A DNA stretch of 64,000 nucleotides, from assembly GCA_016200005.1 (NCBI GenBank), contig JACQFP010000033.1, positions 95,146-159,145 of the forward strand, read 5' to 3'. Positions within the stretch are counted from its first letter, which is position 1; the number at the start of each line of letters is the position of its first letter. This stretch comes from Verrucomicrobiota bacterium. GTDB lineage: Bacteria > Verrucomicrobiota > Verrucomicrobiia > Limisphaerales > PALSA-1396. Positions 52,385 to 60,052 of the stretch are shown here, one piece after another. Below the pieces are notes generated by a model that was given only the letters and a program-made list of their open reading frames with translations, made no database searches and had not been told where the DNA came from. Position numbers and translations under genes: made by a program.

Positions 52385-52633
52385 ATGGAATTCGATATTA
52401 TTCGATTGATGAAACAGTCAGCGGGCACACCGTTTTCCCACAAGGAAATCGGCAAGATGGTGGCTCGCACGGAATACCGTGAGAACCCGCATTGGGCGAG
52501 ACCGTTTCTGGAGAAACTCGTCTTCGAGCGGCAAATCCTCAAGGACGGGGCGCATTACATTTACCCAACCGAACAGCAAAAGATAGAGCAACGACAGTCT
52601 GAGCGACGCCAACAGTTCTCGTTTCGAAAGTAG
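52385..52633 (+). CDS. Small conserved-looking basic protein, unknown
   Basis: An 82-residue protein (MEFDIIRLMKQ). K-E-I-G-K-M-V-A-R-T-E-Y followed by W-A-R-P-F-L-E-K-L-V suggests a small winged-helix-like or helical fold, but the assignment is weak. A GTG 57 bp upstream would lengthen it. The family was not recognised. Confidence 0.5.
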   Translation: MEFDIIRLMKQSAGTPFSHKEIGKMVARTEYRENPHWARPFLEKLVFERQILKDGAHYIYPTEQQKIEQRQSERRQQFSFRK

Positions 52634-52689
52634 TACGACCCTGAAATCGACGGCTTCGGCCTGGGCGGGCGGGAAAGTGGTTCTTTGGA

Positions 52690-54372
52690 CTATGGTCGTT
52701 CATCCGTCCCGCCAAAGTTTGGGTCGAGCTCCTTCAAAACCTCTTTTCGCGTTTGTTCAAGATCCACTCCTAACTTCGTCAAGACGCGACCCGCCACTCC
52801 GTCCCCTTCGCGAAGCAAGCCGAGCAACACATGCTCAGTTCCAACGTAAGTGTGATGGAGCGCTTTGGCTTCTTTTGCCGCCAGCGCCAGCACCTGTTTA
52901 ACCCGTGGTGTGTAAGGGATGTTCCCGAAGGTCTTTTGTTCCGGGCCTGAAGGAACTTGCGTTTCGACTTCCATTCGCGCCTTCTCTAAATCGACACCTT
53001 GATTTCGGAGGACGTTAACCGCCACGCCTTGGCCGAGTTTGATTAGTCCAAGCAGAACGTGCTCCGTGCCGACGAAATTATGATGGAAGCGGTCAGCTTC
53101 ATTTCGAGCCAAGAACAAAGCTTGCTGGGCGCGAGGCGTGAAATTGCTCATGGGTTCGAATTCTGTGTGGCTCGATAGAGACGACATCCACCGGCGAATG
53201 AAACTTTGCCGCTCGGGAGTCGTTCCCGCGGTCGCTGATTCGTCTTCCGATACGCCTTTGAACGTACTGCGCACGCGCGTGATGTCTTCAAGCACCACTT
53301 TATCTTTCTCTTTGGCGCTGAGATACGCCGCCTCCACCAACGCCATCGTTTTCAGATTGTCCTCACCGCTGATGACAGGTTCGTTGCCCGTTTCCAGTGC
53401 GACGAGCAGTTGCGCCATGGTGCCAATGAAGGCGTCGGGAAACCAGCTTTCCGTCCAGACCGGGCAATGAAAACCGTGATCCCCCTTGGCGGCGTAGCGA
53501 ATGGTCGAGGGCGTCGTGTAGGGTTCTTTGCACCAGCCGAGGTCCCCCATCGCGATGCCGTTCGTACCTTCAATGCGCCACTCGATGCGGATGTCTCCGG
53601 GACAACCCTCCTTCGCCGGGCCGGTCCAGGTGTCGTCAATGCCGACGCAGCGCAGACCGTTCGCATATTCCAAAATATAAGTGCAGATGCCGTCGCTGTG
53701 CGGAAATGTCGTGCGCGGGTCGGGGCGCGTGCTGCAGTAAATTCCTTCCGGGTCGCCGAACCAGTAACGGAAGCAGTCAAGGTGATGGATGGACATGATG
53801 CGGAGCGTGGCCCAGCCGAGTTGCGCCTGCCACGGCATCCAGTGCGGAATGCCGCGCATGTCGATGGTGGCGAAAACCGGTTCGCCGATTGTGCCGTTTT
53901 CCAAAAGGGTTTTGGCGGCGCGGACGGATTGGTCGTAACGCATGTTCTGGTTCACGGCGAGCGTGATGCCGGCGGCGTCACAAACACTCACGGCTTCGAC
54001 GGCTTCGGCGTAATTCATTCCGAGAGGTTTTTGCGCGAGGATGCCCTTGAGGGTTTTGCGCTGGCACGCGGCCTTGATCAAACCGAGTTGTGCGTTCGGT
54101 GGCACGGCGATGTCGAGCACTTCGATTGAGGGATCGTCGAGGAGTTGTTCGTAGGTCTCATGCACTTGTGCGACGTGGTGACGCTGGGCAACACGCTCGG
54201 CATTTGCGCGCGCGCGCGACGCGATGGCGACGGGATTGAAGCCGGCCTTGCGATACGCGACGAGATGACAATCGTTGACGATGAATCCTGCGCCCAGAAT
54301 ACCGATGCGAAAGTCCTTCCGCGCCGGCAGAGGAGAATGGATGTTCAAGTCCATATTGGCACGTTCTGTCAT
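52690..54372 (-). CDS. Gfo/Idh/MocA oxidoreductase fused to a Clp N-domain
   Basis: A 560-residue reading frame. Residues 20-375 are a Gfo/Idh/MocA oxidoreductase: R-I-G-I-L-G-A-G-F-I (20s), A-V-P-P-N-A and I-L-A-Q-K-P-L-G-M-N (QKP in place of EKP at 114-116). After a polar linker (376-407), residues 408-560 are a double Clp N-domain as in ClpC: F-T-P-R-A-Q-Q-A-L-F-L-A-R, G-T-E-H-V-L-L-G-L-I-K-L-G-Q-G, P-Y-T-P-R-V-K-Q-V-L-A-L-A-A-K-E-A and E-L-D-P-N-F. No AAA+ domain follows. An internal ATG at 53151 could start a separate 153-residue Clp N-domain protein, but no stop separates the two. The start overlaps the SGNH gene stop (ATGA). Confidence 0.8.
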   Translation of the reverse strand: MTERANMDLNIHSPLPARKDFRIGILGAGFIVNDCHLVAYRKAGFNPVAIASRARANAERVAQRHHVAQVHETYEQLLDDPSIEVLDIAVPPNAQLGLIKAACQRKTLKGILAQKPLGMNYAEAVEAVSVCDAAGITLAVNQNMRYDQSVRAAKTLLENGTIGEPVFATIDMRGIPHWMPWQAQLGWATLRIMSIHHLDCFRYWFGDPEGIYCSTRPDPRTTFPHSDGICTYILEYANGLRCVGIDDTWTGPAKEGCPGDIRIEWRIEGTNGIAMGDLGWCKEPYTTPSTIRYAAKGDHGFHCPVWTESWFPDAFIGTMAQLLVALETGNEPVISGEDNLKTMALVEAAYLSAKEKDKVVLEDITRVRSTFKGVSEDESATAGTTPERQSFIRRWMSSLSSHTEFEPMSNFTPRAQQALFLARNEADRFHHNFVGTEHVLLGLIKLGQGVAVNVLRNQGVDLEKARMEVETQVPSGPEQKTFGNIPYTPRVKQVLALAAKEAKALHHTYVGTEHVLLGLLREGDGVAGRVLTKLGVDLEQTRKEVLKELDPNFGGTDERP

Positions 54373-55490
54373 CGTGTTGCGCGCGCTTTGCCAAGCTTCA
54401 ACGCTTTTCGGAGATGCGGTTCGAGTCCTTTGGCGCAAAAATAAAAGCCGAGCGAGTTGCAATGCACGCCATCGACCAATCCCACCGCCTGTTCGCGCGA
54501 CAACATTTCGCGGCCATCAACGTAGGAGATGAATTTGTCGCCGGCACGACGCTGTTGTGCCACAAATTCCTCGGCGGTTCTGCGTTTCTCCGCGAGCGCG
54601 CCCTCGTTCTTGCCGGTGAACGTTTCCGACGGGAAGCAGTAAGGGCTGGTGATGATGATGGGCGTCTTGGGATTTTTCCTTCGTAACGTTTCGACGAACT
54701 TTGGCAACGTTTCCTTGAAAACTTCCGGCGTAGGGTTGCCCCAGTAATCGAGAACGAAGCACGCGGCGTCGATCTCGCTGACGGCGTCGGCGACGGCGGG
54801 TTCGCCAAGGCCGTTGCCGCTAAAACCGAGATTGATGAAATCCAAGTTGAGCCAGCGCGAGAGTTGTGCCTGGCAACTCATGCCGGGATTGGAAGCGCAT
54901 CCGCCTTGCGTAATGCTCGACCCGTAATAGACCACCGGCTTGGTCAACGCGAAGGGCGATGGCGGTTCGAGCCTCGCGTTCGATTCCAAGACAATTTCAG
55001 AGATCGTGACGCCTTTGTAGAGCGGCAGGTAGATGGTGATGTCGCGTGGCGCGCGATCTTTTCCAACCATCCATTCCTTGACGATGCTCCCGGATTTGTC
55101 CGGCCAGGCGCTGCCCATGTATTCGCCGTTGACGTAAATGTCGAACCCGCTCTGGCCAATGGTAGTCATGTGGTGCATGCCGGAGGTGTCGGGATTCTGG
55201 GCGCGGATGCCAACCTTGGTCGAATCGGTCTTGAAGCGGATGCGGCCGCCAGACGGTTGTTGAGCCAGATTCCAGACTGCCGGGCGAAACGTTTCCTTCG
55301 AGCGAAGTGGCAGGCGTCCCAAGACCGGCTTGTCTTCGTTGAACCAGGCCAGGCCGCTCACCGTGAGTCGCGTATCGGGAAAACTGATGTGCTGCGCGTT
55401 GGTGGAATCCATCAAGTCGGCTTTGAGGGGCGTCGCGATACTGCCGAGCATGGCGATGGCAGATACGAGTCGGTGGGTTACTTTTGTCAT
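54369..55490 (-). CDS. Secreted SGNH/GDSL-type hydrolase
   Basis: A 373-residue protein with signal peptide (MTKVTHRLVSAIAMLGSIAT). An N-terminal beta-sandwich-like part (about 30-165) precedes the catalytic domain with V-V-Y-Y-G-S-S-I-T-Q-G-G (nucleophile Ser), L-G-F-S-G-N-G (block III) and D-G-V-H-C-N (catalytic Asp/His). This is the SGNH fold used by acetylxylan or rhamnogalacturonan esterases, here presumably a carbohydrate esterase. The start upstream of MTKV was rejected because it precedes the signal peptide with unlikely residues. It is coupled to the oxidoreductase-Clp fusion. Confidence 0.82.
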   Translation of the reverse strand: MTKVTHRLVSAIAMLGSIATPLKADLMDSTNAQHISFPDTRLTVSGLAWFNEDKPVLGRLPLRSKETFRPAVWNLAQQPSGGRIRFKTDSTKVGIRAQNPDTSGMHHMTTIGQSGFDIYVNGEYMGSAWPDKSGSIVKEWMVGKDRAPRDITIYLPLYKGVTISEIVLESNARLEPPSPFALTKPVVYYGSSITQGGCASNPGMSCQAQLSRWLNLDFINLGFSGNGLGEPAVADAVSEIDAACFVLDYWGNPTPEVFKETLPKFVETLRRKNPKTPIIITSPYCFPSETFTGKNEGALAEKRRTAEEFVAQQRRAGDKFISYVDGREMLSREQAVGLVDGVHCNSLGFYFCAKGLEPHLRKALKLGKARATR

Positions 55491-55610
55491 GCCTGGAGTT
55501 TTATGTTCCAGCCGGTGCAATGCAAGATTTACGCGGCTTGGAACGTTGTCGCGCAGGCCGACTTTCGGCTTGCGATGGCGTTTCACAATCTGCTACAAAC
55601 GCACCACTTT

Positions 55611-56366
55611 ATGGCAGCCATTGGCCGATTTCAAAAGGGCGACGAAATTTTTTACGCCAAAGTTGTGGACGGCGAACTGTTTCGTCTGCGGGGTGAAGTC
55701 TTCGGTTCGCCTTCCTTCGACAAAAAGGCGACGCCGTTCAAGGGTCTGCGGACGTTGACGCCGGTCGCCCCGTCCAAGATCATCGCCGTGGGATTGAACT
55801 ACGCCGATCACGCGCGCGAAAGCGGCAAACCGTTGCCCAAGGAACCGCTGTTCTGGTTGAAGGCCACCACCTCGCTGATTCCCGACGGCGCCAAGATCGA
55901 AATTCCGTTTCCCGATCATCGGACGGACTACGAAGCGGAACTGGCCATCGTCATCGGCCGGCGGGTGCGCAACGTGACCCCGGCGGCGGCGGCACGCTAC
56001 ATTTTCGGCTACACGGCGGCGCAGGACATCAGCGACCGCACGATTCAGAAATCGGAGAGCCAGTGGGCGCGGTGCAAATCGTTCGACACGTTCACACCGC
56101 TCGGACCGTACGTCGAAACCAAGATTGACCCGCATGATCTGACGATTCAACTTTTTCAGAACGGGCAATTGCGCCAGAACTCGAACACCAGCCAGTTGAT
56201 TTTCAATTGCTATCAACTGGTCAGTTTCATTTCCACCAACATGACGCTGTTGCCCGGCGACATCATTGTGACTGGAACGCCGAGCGGCATCGGGCCGATT
56301 GAATCGGGGGATCGTCTCGAAGTGCGCATTCAAGGACTTGCGCCGCTGGTCAACACGGTGAAATAA
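55611..56366 (+). CDS. Fumarylacetoacetate hydrolase (FAH) family protein
   Basis: A 251-residue protein starting MAAIGRFQKG. The C-terminal FAH domain has I-A-V-G-L-N-Y-A-D-H, E-P-L-F-W-L-K, D-Y-E-A-E-L-A-I-V-I-G (metal-ligand acidic residues) and G-D-I-I-V-T-G-T-P-S-G-I-G. Members hydrolyse C-C bonds in beta-keto acids or act as 2-hydroxyhepta-2,4-diene-1,7-dioate isomerases; the substrate is not clear. The longer frame upstream overlaps the SGNH gene on the other strand, so this ATG was chosen. Confidence 0.87.
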   Translation: MAAIGRFQKGDEIFYAKVVDGELFRLRGEVFGSPSFDKKATPFKGLRTLTPVAPSKIIAVGLNYADHARESGKPLPKEPLFWLKATTSLIPDGAKIEIPFPDHRTDYEAELAIVIGRRVRNVTPAAAARYIFGYTAAQDISDRTIQKSESQWARCKSFDTFTPLGPYVETKIDPHDLTIQLFQNGQLRQNSNTSQLIFNCYQLVSFISTNMTLLPGDIIVTGTPSGIGPIESGDRLEVRIQGLAPLVNTVK

Positions 56367-56410
56367 GCCAGATAATTGCGGCAAGCCGCGGCCGAGTATA
56401 AATTAATGGC

Positions 56411-56572
56411 ATGAGAAAAAACACCTCATCTTCCAAAACCAGAAAAAGGATCGATTGGGACGCCGTCTGCGAGCGCACACGGCAACGGTGCAACAAACTT
56501 TCTGACGAGGAACGGCGGGAGTTGCACAAAAAAGCCTTGGCGATTATTTTTGGAAAATCGGCTAATATTTGA
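56411..56572 (+). CDS. Small basic protein, upstream gene of the PIN toxin locus
   Basis: A 53-residue protein beginning MRKNTSSSKT. The residues K-R-I-D-W-D-A-V-C-E-R and S-D-E-E-R-R-E-L-H-K-K-A are repeated in spirit in the next small gene (K-V-D-W-A-A-E-V-R, D-S-Q-R-Q-R-L-L-A-E-A). Likely an antitoxin-like or accessory partner. Unrecognised family. Confidence 0.5.
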   Translation: MRKNTSSSKTRKRIDWDAVCERTRQRCNKLSDEERRELHKKALAIIFGKSANI

Positions 56573-56578
56573 CCGGCG

Positions 56579-56758
56579 ATGAAACGGGATGCTCTCAAAA
56601 AGAAACCCTCCAAAAAAGTGGATTGGGCAGCGGAAGTGCGGAAATTCAAACCGCAACTCAACGCCCTGACCGACTCGCAGCGCCAGCGGTTGCTGGCCGA
56701 AGCCTTGGCGGACATCAACGGCGCAGAATTGACTCGCGCTCATGCTCGCCGCCGTTGA
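56579..56758 (+). CDS. Small antitoxin-like protein of the PIN locus
   Basis: A 59-residue basic protein (MKRDALKKKPSKK). K-K-V-D-W-A-A-E-V-R-K-F-K-P-Q-L and R-Q-R-L-L-A-E-A-L-A-D-I form two short helices, similar in layout to the preceding 53-residue gene. It starts 6 bp after that gene and overlaps the PIN gene by 17 bp, the usual antitoxin-toxin spacing. Confidence 0.6.
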   Translation: MKRDALKKKPSKKVDWAAEVRKFKPQLNALTDSQRQRLLAEALADINGAELTRAHARRR

Positions 56759-57236
56759 CACCAACTTCCTGCTCGCATTGGCCGCAGATGACGAAGACGC
56801 ATTGGATGCCGCCGACACTTTGCGCCGCCGCGCCCCGCGTTTTCAAGTCGTCGCCACCCCGACGGTTTTGGAAGAGTTGAGGTTCTTCAAGGTACAGCTC
56901 CGGAATCCACGGTTGCAATCCGCCGCCACCAAGGCGCTCGCCTCCTTTCGCGCTGATTGGAACTTCCAATCAGCGGCACTTTCACCCGCCCAGCATGGAG
57001 TCGTTGAGCGCGTCGCCGACCATCTGCGGATTGCCGGAGTTCTCCCGCACGAAGAACGTCACGACTCCTTCATCCTTGTCGAAGCTGCGTTGCTCGGTGC
57101 AAAATTGCTTGTCACCAAGGATTCGGTGGTGCGCGGCGCGGATTACTCGCGCCTCGTTTTTGAACTCCGCGAATTCGATTTGCACCCGCCGGTCATCGCC
57201 ACGCCCAAAGAAATTGTCAGAAAGTTTTTCCATTAA
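56742..57236 (+). CDS. PIN-domain nuclease toxin
   Basis: A 164-residue PIN protein. The catalytic acidic residues are visible: D6 (A-A-V-D-T-N-F-L), E44 (T-P-T-V-L-E-E-L), D108 (H-E-E-R-H-D-S-F) and D127 (L-L-V-T-K-D-S). PIN toxins of toxin-antitoxin systems cleave RNA with divalent metal. The small gene upstream overlaps it and probably encodes the antitoxin. It lies 4 bp before proS, which may share transcription. Confidence 0.85.
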   Translation: MLAAVDTNFLLALAADDEDALDAADTLRRRAPRFQVVATPTVLEELRFFKVQLRNPRLQSAATKALASFRADWNFQSAALSPAQHGVVERVADHLRIAGVLPHEERHDSFILVEAALLGAKLLVTKDSVVRGADYSRLVFELREFDLHPPVIATPKEIVRKFFH

Positions 57237-57240
57237 ATTT

Positions 57241-58947
57241 ATGCGCTGGACACAAATTCTGATTCCCACTCTGCGAGAAACGCCGGCCGAGGCGGAGATC
57301 ACGTCGCACAAGCTCCTCTTGCGAGCGGGGCTGGTCCGCAAACTGACCGGCGGACTTTACACCTTTTTGCCGCTCGGCCTGCGCGCGCTGCGCAAGGTGG
57401 AGCAGATCATCCGCGAGGAAATGAACCGCGCTGGCGCGCAGGAAGTGTTGATGCCCGCCTTGCAACCGCTGGAAATCTGGCAGCAGAGCGGACGTTACGA
57501 AACCATGCGCGACGTGCTGTTCAAAGTCCGCGACCGCGCCAAAAAGGAATGGCTGCTCGGTCCGACGCATGAGGAAGTCATCACCACGCTCGTCGCCGGC
57601 GAAATCAATTCTTATCGCCAGTTGCCAAAGAATTTCTACCAAATTCAAACCAAGTTCCGGGATGAAATCCGTCCGCGTTTCGGTCTGATGCGGGCCAAGG
57701 AATTCATCATGAAGGACGCCTACAGCTTCGACGCCACGGACGAAGCGGCGCAGGTGAGTTACCAGAAGATGTATGACGCTTACACACGCATCTTCCAGCG
57801 GTGCGGCCTCAAAGCGATGCCGGTGGAAGCGGACACCGGCGTGATGGGCGGCAAATTCTCCCACGAATTCATGGTGCCGGCGGCGACGGGCGAGAATGAA
57901 GTGGTGCATTGCGAAGCGTGCGGTTATGCGGCGAATATTGAAAAGGCGACGAGCGCGGTGGCGAAATCCGAAATCCGAAATCCGAAATCCGAAATCGAAA
58001 AGTTTGCCACGCCGGGCGTCGTCACGATTGAAGCACTTTCCCAACCGCCCTACAACGTCGCCGCCGACCGGCAGATCAAGACGCTGGTTTACCTTGTCGA
58101 AAGCAAACCGGTTTTGATTTTGATGCGCGGCGATCACCCATTGAACGAAGCAAAACTTGTGAGCGTTTTGGGAACGGCGAATTTTCGCGCGGCCACGGCC
58201 GAGGAGATTTTCTCCGCGCTCGGCGCGCATCCCGGCAGTTTGGGCGCGGTTGGAATCAGCCAATTGCCGGTCTATGCCGATGACGTTTTGCGCGACAATA
58301 CGGACATGACCACCGGAGCGAATGAAGATGGTTATCATTTCCGCCATGTGAATGTCGGGCGGGACATTGCAGTTCAAAAGTGGGCTGACTTGCGGCTGGT
58401 GGCAGCAGGCGAGTCGTGTTCCGCCTGCGGCAAACCACTCAAAACCCAACGAGCTATCGAAGTGGGCCACGTCTTCAAGCTCGGCACCAAGTACAGCGTT
58501 GCGCTCAACGCCTTGTTTCTCGACGAAGCCGGCAAACAACAGCCCGCGGTGATGGGGTGTTACGGCATCGGCGTGACGCGCACGCTGCAGGCGATCATCG
58601 AGCAATCGAATGACAAGGACGGCATCATCTGGCCATTGAGCGTGGCACCGTTCACGGTTTGTCTGACGCCATTGAGCGTGACACCCGGCAGCCCGGTGAT
58701 GGCGCTGGCGGAAAAGCTTTACGCTGAACTGACGGCGCAGGGTGTTGACGTGATTCTCGACGACCGCGAGGACCGGCCGGGTGTGAAGTTCAAGGATTCC
58801 GAATTGATTGGTTTTCCCATCCGCATTGCCATTGGCGAGAAGTCACTGGCCAAGGGCGAAGTGGAGCTGAAACGGCGGGGTGGCGAAATGCTCCCGATAA
58901 ATATGGATTCCGCCGTGGCTACCACGCTGAAGTTGATCGGAACCTAG
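57241..58947 (+). CDS. proS: Prolyl-tRNA synthetase (ProS) with a repeat-derived segment
   Basis: A 568-residue class II synthetase that charges tRNA-Pro. Motif 1 region: E-Q-I-I-R-E-E-M-N-R-A-G-A-Q-E-V-L-M-P-A. Motif 2: T-K-F-R-D-E-I-R-P-R-F-G-L-M-R-A-K-E-F (138-156). L-G-P-T-H-E-E (106-112) and motif 3 G-C-Y-G-I-G-V-T-R are also visible, with the editing domain between. Residues about 241-252, in the linker before the editing insert, are encoded by four tandem AAATCCG units (57964-57991). The ATG starts M-R-W-T-Q-I-L-I. Confidence 0.93.
   Translation: MRWTQILIPTLRETPAEAEITSHKLLLRAGLVRKLTGGLYTFLPLGLRALRKVEQIIREEMNRAGAQEVLMPALQPLEIWQQSGRYETMRDVLFKVRDRAKKEWLLGPTHEEVITTLVAGEINSYRQLPKNFYQIQTKFRDEIRPRFGLMRAKEFIMKDAYSFDATDEAAQVSYQKMYDAYTRIFQRCGLKAMPVEADTGVMGGKFSHEFMVPAATGENEVVHCEACGYAANIEKATSAVAKSEIRNPKSEIEKFATPGVVTIEALSQPPYNVAADRQIKTLVYLVESKPVLILMRGDHPLNEAKLVSVLGTANFRAATAEEIFSALGAHPGSLGAVGISQLPVYADDVLRDNTDMTTGANEDGYHFRHVNVGRDIAVQKWADLRLVAAGESCSACGKPLKTQRAIEVGHVFKLGTKYSVALNALFLDEAGKQQPAVMGCYGIGVTRTLQAIIEQSNDKDGIIWPLSVAPFTVCLTPLSVTPGSPVMALAEKLYAELTAQGVDVILDDREDRPGVKFKDSELIGFPIRIAIGEKSLAKGEVELKRRGGEMLPINMDSAVATTLKLIGT
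57964..57997. repeat. In-frame AAATCCG tandem repeat inside proS
   Basis: Four AAATCCG units (57964-57991) then AAATCG. The 7-bp period is read in all three frames, giving S-E-I-R-N-P-K-S-E-I in the proS frame. Same unit as the outer arms at 5868-6058. Confidence 0.9.
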
Positions 58948-59053
58948 CGGACTTCTCGGTCATTATCAATTCTTCAAGCGTCTTGCTGCTGGATTATCCG
59001 CGAGGGTGTGCATTCAAACGCACAGTTGTCTTGGGCGCGTTTGCAGGTAGCAT

Positions 59054-59082
59054 TTGACATGAATTGGCAGTGCTTCTAAGAT
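59054..59082 (+). promoter_or_regulatory. Sigma-70-type promoter for the pseudopilin gene
   Basis: TTGACA at 59054-59059, a 17-bp spacer, TAAGAT at 59077-59082. Expected transcription start near 59090 makes the earlier ATG at 59085 unusable and supports initiation at 59121 or 59139. Confidence 0.7.
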
Positions 59083-59138
59083 AAATGGCAACCACTAGCC
59101 AACGTAACGATACGAATCGAATGCATGCAAAATATGTT

Positions 59139-60032
59139 ATGAACCCGAAAAGCGCGCTGGATCTCACGCGGCGATCAAAGAGCGGTTTTACGCTGATCGA
59201 ATTGCTGGTCGTCATCGCCATCATCGCCATTCTGGCTGGACTGTTGTTGCCGGCATTGGCCAAAGCAAAAATAAAGGCGCAGGGCATCATGTGCATGAAC
59301 AATGGCAAACAAATGATGGTTGCGATTCACATGTATGCAGGAGATTACAGGGACCTGCTCCCGCCCAATCCGGACGATGGCAACACAACGCCGGGATACA
59401 ACTGGTGTCCCGGCTCAGCCGGGCCGGGGCAAGGAGAAGAATTCAACAGTGACATCCTTATGGATCCTACCCGTGCCCTTCTAACTCCATATACCGGCAA
59501 AGCCGTAGCCATCTACAAATGCCCGGCGGACAAGCGAACAGGGAGATCCACAGCGCCGTCAACCAGGGGAGAAAGGGTGCCGGCAGCGAGAACTTTTTCG
59601 ATGAGCCAGGCCGTCGGAACGGATCCCTACCCTCCGAGCAGGGGAACACTCGCCGTAAATGGGCCTTGGTTGGACGATTCGCACAGTCACACCAGAAGCG
59701 GCCCGTGGAACACTTACGGAAGGCTTTCGTCGATTATCAACCCGTCCCCAGCCATGCTGTTCGTGCTGCTGGATGAGAACAACAAGAGTCTCAACGACGC
59801 GGGGTTTGCGGTGACCATGATGGCCAATCGTTTTCTGGATGGGCCGGGCAGCTTTCACAACGGCGCGTGCGGCATCGCGTTCGCCGATGGACATTCCGAA
59901 ATCAAACCATGGCGGGATGCGCGCACAAAAGCTTGGGAAAAGTACGGCGCGGCTGTTTACACCAGCATACCTCCCAACACAATTAACCCGGATGTGGTTT
60001 GGCTTCAGGAGCGCACGTCGGCAAGGAAGTAG
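59139..60032 (+). CDS. Type II pseudopilin/prepilin-like protein (Verrucomicrobia type)
   Basis: A 297-residue protein with a prepilin leader and methylation motif: [20 protein letters not shown], cut after Gly by the prepilin peptidase. The hydrophobic helix continues to L-A-K-A-K. The C-terminal part contains [17 protein letters not shown], the H-x-G...F-x-D-G-H tail typical of pseudopilins in Verrucomicrobia, Planctomycetes and Lentisphaerae. It is away from the other secretion genes. An ATG at 59121 is an alternative start. Confidence 0.88.
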   Translation: MNPKSALDLTRRSKSGFTLIELLVVIAIIAILAGLLLPALAKAKIKAQGIMCMNNGKQMMVAIHMYAGDYRDLLPPNPDDGNTTPGYNWCPGSAGPGQGEEFNSDILMDPTRALLTPYTGKAVAIYKCPADKRTGRSTAPSTRGERVPAARTFSMSQAVGTDPYPPSRGTLAVNGPWLDDSHSHTRSGPWNTYGRLSSIINPSPAMLFVLLDENNKSLNDAGFAVTMMANRFLDGPGSFHNGACGIAFADGHSEIKPWRDARTKAWEKYGAAVYTSIPPNTINPDVVWLQERTSARK

Positions 60033-60052
60033 GCGTGCTTCAGGGTTTCGCT

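Noticed and set aside
57964..57997. Possible CRISPR array
   Set aside because: Units are 7 bp, contiguous, without spacers, and inside a coding gene.
57217..58605. 462-codon frame antisense to proS
   Set aside because: ProS on the plus strand shows all three class II motifs; the reverse frame is a shadow.
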